Assembly: GCA_023264735.1 (NCBI GenBank)
Contig: JAHFVD010000034.1
Location: forward strand, 1 to 64,000
DNA length: 64,000 nt
From: Mycobacterium sp.
Lineage (GTDB): Bacteria > Actinomycetota > Actinomycetes > Mycobacteriales > Mycobacteriaceae
Reading direction: 5' to 3'
A model generated the notes under the pieces. That model made no database searches, was not told the origin of the DNA, and worked only from the letters and a program-made list of their open reading frames with translations. A program made the position numbers and the translations under genes. Shown one piece after another: positions 7,022 to 15,230 of this stretch (the first letter of the stretch is position 1; every line of letters begins with the position of its first letter).

Positions 7022-9943
7022 GTGACGACCGAAAACACAACAGGGGAGGCATCACACATTTCTGCGCCAACTACCGATCTCAACGTTGCACCGGGCTCGA
7101 TCGTCGTCATCCGTGACGAAGAGTGGCTAGTTACCTCCGCCGAGCAGGGAGCCGACGGCTGGCTGGTCCGGGTGCGCGGACTTTCCGAACTAGTCGCCGA
7201 GACCGCAGCGGCCTTCTATTCAAGCCTTGACAAGATCGAGGTGCAGGATCCGAGTAAAGCCAAGGTCGTCGCAGACGGATCGTCGGGCTACCGCGACTCC
7301 CGGCTATGGCTGGAGGCATTGCTTCGTAAGACGCCGGTCCCGTATGGCGACCAGGCGCTCGCGGTGTCGACCCACATGCTCGCTGACGCGTTGGGCTACC
7401 AGCAGGCCGCCGTCACCAAGGCGCTTGATCCGCAGCACATCCGACCCCGCATATTGATCGCCGACGCAGTCGGACTTGGTAAGACGCTCGAGATCGGCAT
7501 GATCCTGGCCGAGCTGGTGCGGCGCGGCCGTGGTGAACGCATCCTCGTCGTCACGCCCAAACACGTGTTGGAGCAGATGCAGCACGAGTTGTGGTGCCGT
7601 TTCGCGTTGCCGTTTGTCCGGCTCGACTCAACGGGCATCCAGAAGGTGCGTCAGAAGCTTCCTGCCACGCGCAATCCCTTCACGTACTTCAAGCGCGCCA
7701 TCATCTCCATCGACACGCTGAAGAGCCCGCGGTACAAAGCACACCTGGAACGCCAGCAGTGGGATGCAGTGGTCATCGACGAGTCGCACAACCTCACCAA
7801 TGCCGGCACGCAGAACAACGAACTGGCCCGCATCCTCGCTCCGAACACCGAGGCGCTGATCCTGGCGTCGGCGACGCCGCACAACGGCAAGGAGGAGTCG
7901 TTCGCCGAATTGCTGCGACTGCTCGATCCGACGGTCGTGCACGCCGATGGCACGTTCACCAAGGCCGACGTCGAGTCGCTGTTGATCCGACGGCACCGTC
8001 ACAGCCCCGACGTCGCCGCCGAGGTCGGCAGCGACTGGGCCGAGCGCGCCGAGCCGGTACACCTCCTGGTCAAGCCGTCACCCGCCGAGGACGCAGTCGC
8101 TGCGGAGCTATCCCAGGTCTGGCTGCATCCCCAAGGCAAGCCCTCGCCCTACTCCGGTGATACCAAGGCGCTGTTCCCATGGACACTGGCGAAGGCGTTC
8201 CTGTCGTCGCCGGCCGCACTCGCCGAGTCAATCAAGCAACGCCGCGGCAAGCTCGATCAGGGCGACCCTTCCCAGCGAGCCGAACTCACCGCTTTGAACA
8301 CACTGAACGAGTTGAATTCCGCCGCCATGCAAGAACAAGCGGGCAAGTTCGCTGCACTGGTGAAGCGTCTCAAGGACATTGGCGTCGGCAAGCAATCCTC
8401 CACGCGAGCCGTGGTCTTCGCTGAGCGGATCGCGACGCTGACCTGGCTGCGCGATCACCTGCCGGCGGCCGTCGGGCTGGCCGCCGACAACGTCGCGATG
8501 CTGCACGGCGGCCTGTCCGATGTCGAGCAGCAGGAACTCGTCGACAGCTTCAAGCTGGAGACCTCGCCCATCCGGGTGCTGGTCACCGGTGACGTCGCCT
8601 CCGAGGGCGTGAACCTTCACGCGCAGTGCCATCACCTCATCCACTACGACATCCCGTGGAGCCTGATCCGCATCGAGCAGCGCAACGGCCGCATCGACCG
8701 CTACGGGCAGAAGCACCCGCCGGTGATCTCGTCGCTGATCCTGGAACCGTCCGACTCCCAGTTCTCCGGCGACCTGCGGGTGCTGTCGCGGCTGCTGGAA
8801 CGGGAAAACCAGGCGCACACCACGCTGGGCGATGTGGCTTCGCTGATGGGCAAGCACAGCGTCGCTGAGGAGGAAAGCGCCATCCGTGACGTCCTCGCCA
8901 AGGGCACCGCGCTCGACGACGCCGTTCGCAGCGCCGACGAAGTGGCCGCCGGCGAGGACCTGGACGCGTTCTTTGCCCAGTTCGACACCGACGACGGTGC
9001 GCCGACGACCCTGCCCGCCACACCGCGCCAGAGCCTGTATTCCGACGACCTGACGTTCCTGGACGAGGCCATGCACGCGGCATTTCATGACATGCCCCAC
9101 GCCACGCCCGACCAGGGGGGCGTCGGGTGGACGGTCAGCGCACCGCACGGCATCGCCGAACTCGCCCCGCCGCGTGATCTGCGGCAGCGATTGGCACAGC
9201 TGCCGCAGAATTATCTGCAGCACGGCCGCGTCCTGGAGAAGCTCAAACTCGCCACCAACACCGCGGTCGGCAACGCGCAGCTACGCGCGGCACGAGAAGG
9301 CAAGGGTGTCAACAACACCACCTGGCCCGAGGCGCACTACCTCGGCCCGCTGCACCCGGTACTCGACTGGGCAAGCGACCGCGCGCTGACTGCGCTGGGC
9401 CGCAACCAGGTGTTCGTCATCCGCGGCGACGTCGACGCACCGACCGTTCTCCTGATGGGCACGCTGACCAACAAACGGGGACAACTGATCTCGCGGGTGT
9501 TCTCCACCGCGGTGTTTCCCAACCCGGCCAACACGGAGTTCTGCTTAGTCGAGCCGCTCGAAGACATCGCGTTCCTCAGTACGCAGACGGCGCTGCGGCC
9601 CGGCTCGTCGAATCCCGGCCCGGTAGCTGACCCCGAGCACTATCAGGCCCTGATCCCGATCGCTGTTGAACATGCGCGACGCGAGATGCGCTGGGTGCTC
9701 GACGCGCAAGAGGCTGCGACCACCGAACGCCTGGCGCAGTGGCGTAAACGCGCGCGGCGATGGCACGACGACGCCGAACAACTCGAACTATTCGGGGCGC
9801 AGCGTTCACGGGTGGGCAAGCTCAGCCAGCGCATCAATGAGGAGCAGCGCCTCGCCGATCTCTTGGCGCCGACCCAACAGCTGGTGCGCCCGCTGCTGGT
9901 CGTGATCGCCTCCGACACCCCTGTCGCTGGAAAGGACGTCTGA
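7022..9943 (+). CDS. drmD: DrmD-like SNF2 helicase
   Basis: About 973 residues from GTG 7022; the real start may be ATT 7058 (see separate entry). An SF2/SNF2 ATPase: motif I ADAVGLGKTLE near residue 147, motif II VIDESHNL near 250, motif III SATPHNGKEE near 282, and the C-terminal lobe with VASEGVNLHAQCHHLIHYD and QRNGRIDRYGQ near 523-562. Sequence order and length match DrmD, the SNF2 helicase of class 1 DISARM phage defence. Near the C-terminus (residues 920-924) is QLELF, a match to the bacterial sliding-clamp-binding consensus. It heads the tight cluster, with the methyltransferase starting 2 nt after its stop. It probably translocates on DNA for the downstream methylase and helicase partners. 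Confidence 0.9.
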   Translation: MTTENTTGEASHISAPTTDLNVAPGSIVVIRDEEWLVTSAEQGADGWLVRVRGLSELVAETAAAFYSSLDKIEVQDPSKAKVVADGSSGYRDSRLWLEALLRKTPVPYGDQALAVSTHMLADALGYQQAAVTKALDPQHIRPRILIADAVGLGKTLEIGMILAELVRRGRGERILVVTPKHVLEQMQHELWCRFALPFVRLDSTGIQKVRQKLPATRNPFTYFKRAIISIDTLKSPRYKAHLERQQWDAVVIDESHNLTNAGTQNNELARILAPNTEALILASATPHNGKEESFAELLRLLDPTVVHADGTFTKADVESLLIRRHRHSPDVAAEVGSDWAERAEPVHLLVKPSPAEDAVAAELSQVWLHPQGKPSPYSGDTKALFPWTLAKAFLSSPAALAESIKQRRGKLDQGDPSQRAELTALNTLNELNSAAMQEQAGKFAALVKRLKDIGVGKQSSTRAVVFAERIATLTWLRDHLPAAVGLAADNVAMLHGGLSDVEQQELVDSFKLETSPIRVLVTGDVASEGVNLHAQCHHLIHYDIPWSLIRIEQRNGRIDRYGQKHPPVISSLILEPSDSQFSGDLRVLSRLLERENQAHTTLGDVASLMGKHSVAEEESAIRDVLAKGTALDDAVRSADEVAAGEDLDAFFAQFDTDDGAPTTLPATPRQSLYSDDLTFLDEAMHAAFHDMPHATPDQGGVGWTVSAPHGIAELAPPRDLRQRLAQLPQNYLQHGRVLEKLKLATNTAVGNAQLRAAREGKGVNNTTWPEAHYLGPLHPVLDWASDRALTALGRNQVFVIRGDVDAPTVLLMGTLTNKRGQLISRVFSTAVFPNPANTEFCLVEPLEDIAFLSTQTALRPGSSNPGPVADPEHYQALIPIAVEHARREMRWVLDAQEAATTERLAQWRKRARRWHDDAEQLELFGAQRSRVGKLSQRINEEQRLADLLAPTQQLVRPLLVVIASDTPVAGKDV
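7043..7060 (+). promoter_or_regulatory. Strong Shine-Dalgarno with possible ATT start codon for drmD
   Basis: GGGGAGG (7043-7049) is followed after 8 nt by in-frame ATT at 7058. The in-frame GTG at 7022 and ATG at 6959 lack a comparable ribosome binding site. Residues encoded before 7058 (TTENTTGEASH) look unlike the conserved start of DrmD proteins, whose similarity would begin near NVAPGSIVVIRDEEW. ATT is a rare but real initiator (for example infC). The alternative is GTG 7022 with a weak site. Confidence 0.4.
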
Positions 9944-9945
9944 AC

Positions 9946-12900
9946 GTGCCCTCCTACGATTCCATCGTCGTCGGTGAAGACTGGATCAGCGAGCACTACT
10001 TCACCACCGACTCACCCCGAGAGTCATTCCAGGGCAGAGTGATCGAGCTTCGCAAGCAGTGGGACGCCGAAGCGGTCGAAGGTCGGGATACGGTGCGACG
10101 TCGGCTGCTAGGTGCAGCCAGTGAGGTGCAGACCGCGCTGTCAACTCTGGATGAGAACCCCGACGGGGCTGCCGCGGCGCACCAGCTGATCCGGACGGCT
10201 CTCGGGTTTCCCGGACCGTTGACCGACTACACCGGCGAACGCGCCGGAACCGAGTTGCGGCTTCCGCAAGCCCAGCTCGCAGGCGTAACGAGCACACTGT
10301 TCCTGCAGGCTGCTCCAGTCGCGACCGTCGACGACCTGCTCGACCCTTTGACTGGTCTGCTCCTGGTCGTGGGGCACGAGGACAGCAAACCCATTGTCGC
10401 GGTGTCGAAGGCCGTGTCGGCCGCGTTCCGCGCCGACGAGCCACCCGCGTTCATTGTGGTGCAGGCAGGCCAGTGGGTGCTGCTGGCCGAGGCGCAACGA
10501 TGGGCTGAAGGGCGCTATCTGGCGATCGACCTGCTGGTGGTAACTGAGCGCCGCGATGAGAAGCGTGGCGGCGAACTCGACCGTGCCGCAGCGATCCTCG
10601 GTCGGCAGGCCCTGGTGCCGGACGCCGACGGAAACATCTGGTGGACTGGCGTCCTCGAGGACTCGGTCAAACACACCGTCGGCGTGTCCAAGGATCTGCG
10701 CGAGGGCATCCGGCTGTCGATCGAGATCATCGCCAACGACGTGGTACGTCGCCGCGCCGCCAAGAACATGCCACTTGATCAGATCGATGGGCAGCAACTC
10801 GCCAAGCACGCGCTGCGCTTCCTGTACCGAATCCTGTTCCTGCTGTATGCCGAAGCTTCCCCGGAATTGCGGGTGCTGCCATCGGGTGCACCGGAATACG
10901 GCGAGGGTTACGGCCTGGACCGACTGCGAGAACTCACCCTCACCGAACTGGTCTCACCGACTGCGAAGTCTGGCACTCACCTTTATCAGTCGTTGGCGAC
11001 GCTATTTCGACTGGTGGACAAAGGCCACGCTCCCCGCGTGCCCGAGGTCGATGGGGCCGACGACCCGGCACCCGGGCTGGAGTTCAATGAGCTGCGCGCC
11101 GACCTCTTCGATCGGAAAGCGACCGCGCTCATCGACGAGGTGGGTCTGAGCAACGAGGCCACCCAGCGTGTGCTGCAGCATCTGCTGCTGTCCAAGGAAT
11201 CGAAGGGGCGCAGGGGATCTGACCGCGGGTTCATCTCCTACGCCGAACTCGGCATCAACCAGCTCGGCGCGGTGTACGAGGGGCTGATGTCCTACACCGG
11301 CTTCTTCGCCGAGGAGGACCTCTACGAGGTTGCCAAGAACGGCGATCCGGAGAAGGGATCGTGGGTGGTCCCGGTGTCGCGTGCCGATCACCTGTCGGAG
11401 TCGGACTTCGTGACGGCACTCGACGAGGCGACCGGGGAGAGCATCCCCGTTGTCCACGCGCAGGGCACCTTCGTGTTCCGGTTGGCCGGACGCGAGCGTC
11501 AGCAGTCGGCGTCGTACTACACGCCCGAGGTGTTGACGAAGTTCGTGGTCTCCCAGGCGCTCGAGGAACTGCTCGACCAGAACGAAGTACGCACCACCCC
11601 GGAGCAGATCCTCGGGTTGACCATCTGCGAGCCCGCTCTGGGTTCGGGGGCGTTCGCGATCGAGGCGGTGAGACAACTCGCCGCCGAGTACCTCAAACGC
11701 CAGCAGGAGGATCGCCATGAGGTCATCGACGCCGACAGGTACCAGGAGGAATTGCAGAAGGTGAAGGCGCACATCGCGCTTCACCAGGTGTATGGGGTCG
11801 ATCTCAACGCGACCGCCGTCGAACTTGCCGAGATCTCGCTATGGCTGGACACCATGGTCGCGGGCCTGCAGGCCCCGTGGTTTGGTCTGCATTTGCGCCG
11901 CGGCAACTCGCTGATCGGTGCCCGTCGCGCGGTCTACACGCCGACGTTACTGGCGAAGAAGGCCTGGCTGACGACGGCTCCCAACGACGTCACTCTGGGC
12001 CACGAGATCGGCGCGGGTATCCACCATTTCCTGCTGCCGTCACAGGGCTGGGGCGCGGTGATCGACACCCCCGAAGCCAAGACGTACGCGCCGGACAAGC
12101 GCGAGGAACTGCGGCTGTGGCGCAACGGTATTCGCGCCAATCCAAGCGCGGCGATCAAGAAGCGATTGGCCGCCCTTGCTGAACGTGTTGAGACGCTTTG
12201 GGGATTCACGCTGCGCCGTTTGACCATCGCCGAGGCCGAGATCCGTCGAAACATCGACATCTGGGGACTTGAGTCCGAGAAATCGTCTGAACCCGCGGTG
12301 ACCCGCGAGCAGATAGAGAAGGTGCTCAACGACGAGAACGGCGCCTATCGTCGATTGCGTCGCGTGATGGACGCCTGGTGCGCGCTGTGGGCGTGGCCGC
12401 TGACGACCGACATCGAACCGCCGGACTGGGATCAGTGGGTCGGCGGCCTCGAAGCAATCCTCGGTGTGCCGCCGAAGGCGGGGAAGTTTGAGAAGTATGG
12501 ACAGACTAGCCTCGCCGGCGACCTCAACTGGGAGGAACTGGAACTTGCCGAGGACACCGATCGTACTTTTGCGCAAGCAGTTTCGATCGAGAAGGCGCTC
12601 GACGGTTTTCCTTGGCTGACGGTCGCGAAGTCGATCAGCGAGACGCAGGGGTTCTTCCATTGGGAGTTGGACTTCGGGCCGGTGTTCGCGCGCGGAGGGT
12701 TTGATCTTCAGGTTGGGAATCCGCCCTGGGTGCGACCCGATTGGGACGAGTCATCGGCTCTGGCCGAGTTCGATCCGTCATGGAGACTTACGCCTTTAAA
12801 TAGTCAAGATCAAGTTGATCGACGACGAGAGCAGACACTTGAGCAGCCAGGCGCTTTGGTGGAAGTCCTACAAGGCGTCACCGACACGATATCCATTAGG

Positions 12901-14526
12901 GAGTTTCTCAATTCAGGCGAAGTTTACCCCGTAGGTGTCGGCGGAAGGCGAGACCTTTATCATGGGTTCATCGAAACTAGTTGGCGGGGAAGGTCGGCGG
13001 AGGGTGTCGTAGTTCTCATACATCCGGTCACCCACTTGACCGCTCCAAAGATGGGGCCTTTTCGGCGGGAATGCTATTTGAGACTATCGCGCCTTTGGCA
13101 TTTCCAAAATAAGTTGTCGTTATTTGATATCGATTCAAAAGATGAGTTTGCGGTGAATCTATACAAAAAGAGAAACGATATATCTTTCAAGTCCATGTCT
13201 TTCGCTTTCCATCCATCAACCGTAGAGCGCTCACTTGTGCATGATGGAAGTGGGCCACTGCCATTAATGTCGGATGAAAATGACAAGCCTGATATCTCTC
13301 CGCACTCCCACCGAATTTTCCAGATCGAATCGGTGTCCGTGCAGTCGTGGGCCGCGTTGCTCGACGGAGATTCCGCCGATGGGCGATCCGGACGGATGCC
13401 ATTCCTGCTGAATCGAGAAAGCGCTTCTGTCATCGAGAAACTCACTCGCGCCCCCAGGGTATCTGCACTAAACCCACAGTTCAATGGCGGATGGAATGAA
13501 ACCACGGCAAGGTCAGATGGCACTTTCGACTTTGGTGACGTTGAGATGCGCCCTTGGCGCGAATCGATACTCTTAGCGGCAAATTTGTCGCCATCCAACA
13601 CGTTCGCTTCGGAACCCGACCCGGACGCAAACGGTGCGCAGTTGAGGGCCGTCGAGCTGGAAACCCTCGGTATCGGCGCCACCCCGCACACGCGGTACGC
13701 TAGAAAAATTGGTGAGAAGGAATTCGGGTTGCGATTCTTCCAGGCGACTTCGTCTCATCAATACAGTGCTGCGTGGCGAGAGTGGATAAAGCCGGGAAAC
13801 ATCCGCGCCCTTCAGGCGTCGATTTTGCCGCCTGCGGTGACACATGTGAACGCTGTGCTATCGATGCAAACACCAGTAGATAACAGCAGCATGGTCGCCA
13901 TGATGGTCGGTCAATTTTCCACAATCCCGCTAGATTACTTGGCGAAAGTTGCCAATAAGACCCATCTGGCGCAGAGTTTGATGCGCCATTTTCCCTTCCT
14001 GCTGGCTCACCATTTGATGCCGCAGCTTCTATTGCGCACACTCAGGCTCAATTGCTTAGTTGACTCGTATGCGCCCCTCTGGCAGGAACTGTTCTCAGTG
14101 GCTTGGAAGCGAGACGCCTGGGTTTCGGGCATCGGCCTCGATTATGCTGGCCGGCCAGAGCTCGGTTGTATCGACTCAATGTGGGACTGGGAGACTCCAT
14201 TACGCCGCGATGCCGATCGTCGGCAGGCGCTGGTGGAGATGGATGCGATCGTTGCGATCATGCTGGGGATTACCGCAGACGAGTTGGTCGGGATTTACCG
14301 CACCCAGTTCCCGGTGCTTAAAAAATACGAACGTGATGCACTCTACGATTCAAACGGTCGCAAAGTGCCAAACAAGTTGGCCTCGGACTATCGCAAAAGA
14401 GGCGCGATCAACACCGCAGATTTGGCGATTGGCGGTGTCGCCTACCTAGAGCCGTTCGGCACAGTCGATCGAGAGCACGATATGAGCTTGGCGCACAAGC
14501 ACTTCAGCGATATAGCGGGCGCATGA
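9946..14526 (+). CDS. Eco57I/PglX-type N6-adenine DNA methyltransferase (DrmMI-like)
   Basis: 1526 residues from GTG 9946, with AAGGA about 10 nt upstream. Motif I PALGSGAF is near residue 563, the SAM/acidic region YGVDLNATAVELAEISLW near 620, and the amino-methylase motif IV NPPW near 925, so it transfers methyl from SAM to adenine N6. A long N-terminal helical region precedes the catalytic core, as in PglX and DrmMI. The stretch after NPPW (about 945-1390), expected to hold the target recognition domain, is encoded by clearly more AT-rich DNA than the rest. Next to drmD, it most likely marks host DNA so that the system spares self; in some systems the methylase also takes part in restriction. 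Its 3' end overlaps the next gene by ATGA. Confidence 0.92.
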   Translation: MPSYDSIVVGEDWISEHYFTTDSPRESFQGRVIELRKQWDAEAVEGRDTVRRRLLGAASEVQTALSTLDENPDGAAAAHQLIRTALGFPGPLTDYTGERAGTELRLPQAQLAGVTSTLFLQAAPVATVDDLLDPLTGLLLVVGHEDSKPIVAVSKAVSAAFRADEPPAFIVVQAGQWVLLAEAQRWAEGRYLAIDLLVVTERRDEKRGGELDRAAAILGRQALVPDADGNIWWTGVLEDSVKHTVGVSKDLREGIRLSIEIIANDVVRRRAAKNMPLDQIDGQQLAKHALRFLYRILFLLYAEASPELRVLPSGAPEYGEGYGLDRLRELTLTELVSPTAKSGTHLYQSLATLFRLVDKGHAPRVPEVDGADDPAPGLEFNELRADLFDRKATALIDEVGLSNEATQRVLQHLLLSKESKGRRGSDRGFISYAELGINQLGAVYEGLMSYTGFFAEEDLYEVAKNGDPEKGSWVVPVSRADHLSESDFVTALDEATGESIPVVHAQGTFVFRLAGRERQQSASYYTPEVLTKFVVSQALEELLDQNEVRTTPEQILGLTICEPALGSGAFAIEAVRQLAAEYLKRQQEDRHEVIDADRYQEELQKVKAHIALHQVYGVDLNATAVELAEISLWLDTMVAGLQAPWFGLHLRRGNSLIGARRAVYTPTLLAKKAWLTTAPNDVTLGHEIGAGIHHFLLPSQGWGAVIDTPEAKTYAPDKREELRLWRNGIRANPSAAIKKRLAALAERVETLWGFTLRRLTIAEAEIRRNIDIWGLESEKSSEPAVTREQIEKVLNDENGAYRRLRRVMDAWCALWAWPLTTDIEPPDWDQWVGGLEAILGVPPKAGKFEKYGQTSLAGDLNWEELELAEDTDRTFAQAVSIEKALDGFPWLTVAKSISETQGFFHWELDFGPVFARGGFDLQVGNPPWVRPDWDESSALAEFDPSWRLTPLNSQDQVDRRREQTLEQPGALVEVLQGVTDTISIREFLNSGEVYPVGVGGRRDLYHGFIETSWRGRSAEGVVVLIHPVTHLTAPKMGPFRRECYLRLSRLWHFQNKLSLFDIDSKDEFAVNLYKKRNDISFKSMSFAFHPSTVERSLVHDGSGPLPLMSDENDKPDISPHSHRIFQIESVSVQSWAALLDGDSADGRSGRMPFLLNRESASVIEKLTRAPRVSALNPQFNGGWNETTARSDGTFDFGDVEMRPWRESILLAANLSPSNTFASEPDPDANGAQLRAVELETLGIGATPHTRYARKIGEKEFGLRFFQATSSHQYSAAWREWIKPGNIRALQASILPPAVTHVNAVLSMQTPVDNSSMVAMMVGQFSTIPLDYLAKVANKTHLAQSLMRHFPFLLAHHLMPQLLLRTLRLNCLVDSYAPLWQELFSVAWKRDAWVSGIGLDYAGRPELGCIDSMWDWETPLRRDADRRQALVEMDAIVAIMLGITADELVGIYRTQFPVLKKYERDALYDSNGRKVPNKLASDYRKRGAINTADLAIGGVAYLEPFGTVDREHDMSLAHKHFSDIAGA
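12780..14110. other. AT-richer segment inside the methyltransferase gene (target recognition region)
   Basis: The coding sequence changes abruptly just after the NPPW motif: runs such as AATAAGTTGTCGTTATTTG and ACAAAAAGAGAAACG appear, with many A/T-ending codons, while the flanking catalytic half and last 130 codons use GC-ending codons. The reading frame stays open. This is the expected signature of an exchanged target recognition domain. Boundaries are estimated by eye. Confidence 0.65.
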
Positions 14527-15227
14527 GCCACACAACCGACGTAGACGCCGCGAAGTTCAACGAACTCGTCGATGCCGTGGCCGCACTCGACCCACAACCG
14601 CGGAAGCAACGTTGGGTCAGCCTCAGCCTGTGCATCGTCGATGCCGTGTGGAGCATCGGAGCGCACTATGACAACGTCGTCGTGCCGCTAGTGCGCAAGC
14701 TCGCCAAGGAGTTCGGCGTCGAACAGCCGACCGTCCCGATGAGCGGGCCGACCGGCACCGACCCGCTGCCGCTCACCCGACTGGCTGACCTGAGTGTCGA
14801 CGAGTTGATTCGGTCCACCAACTGGCAATACACGTCGACTAGGGGTGGGATCTGGAAAGCCGATGCCGTGCTTCGCCACATCCACGTGTTCAGCGCGCAC
14901 GGCGTTACCGGTCTCGCCGATGCGATCGCGCTATTCGGTGATGAGAGGCGGTTCGTTGCCGTGAATAAGGATCTGCGGCCGATCCCGGGGGAGGGGGCGC
15001 ACTCGGTACGGCGGGACTACCTCTGGATGCTTATCGGTCAGGATGATCTGATCAAACCCGACCGAATGGTGTTGCGCTGGTTCAAGAAGTACGGATTCGT
15101 CCTCGACCCGGTTGGGGCGCGCGATCTCATCGCTGCTCTCGTCCCGGCCGTCAGTGCGCGGCTGAAGCGCTGTGTGACAGCGTGGGAGATCGACCACGCA
15201 GTCTGGAACGCTGGGCGGGGGATGTAA
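14523..15227 (+). CDS. HhH-GPD-like (endonuclease III-fold) protein
   Basis: 234 residues, ATG 14523 overlapping the methyltransferase stop (ATGA), so translationally coupled. The C-terminal half contains IPGEGAHSVRRDYLWMLIG followed by KPDRMVLRWFKKYGF. This lines up with the helix-hairpin-helix (LPGVG..TA) and the catalytic-Asp region (VDTHV.R) of HhH-GPD DNA glycosylases, with the D of KPD in the Asp position. No catalytic lysine or Fe-S cysteines are apparent. The N-terminal part is helical. It could be a base-scanning glycosylase-like component that recognises or excises modified bases, or merely a DNA-binding subunit for the neighbouring methylase and helicase. The family assignment is by motif reading. 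Confidence 0.65.
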   Translation: MSHTTDVDAAKFNELVDAVAALDPQPRKQRWVSLSLCIVDAVWSIGAHYDNVVVPLVRKLAKEFGVEQPTVPMSGPTGTDPLPLTRLADLSVDELIRSTNWQYTSTRGGIWKADAVLRHIHVFSAHGVTGLADAIALFGDERRFVAVNKDLRPIPGEGAHSVRRDYLWMLIGQDDLIKPDRMVLRWFKKYGFVLDPVGARDLIAALVPAVSARLKRCVTAWEIDHAVWNAGRGM

Positions 15228-15230
15228 GCG

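Noticed and set aside
8228-9223. 331-residue antisense frame inside drmD
   Set aside because: Typical GC-rich shadow frame; no ribosome binding site, no motif, and the plus strand carries clear helicase motifs.
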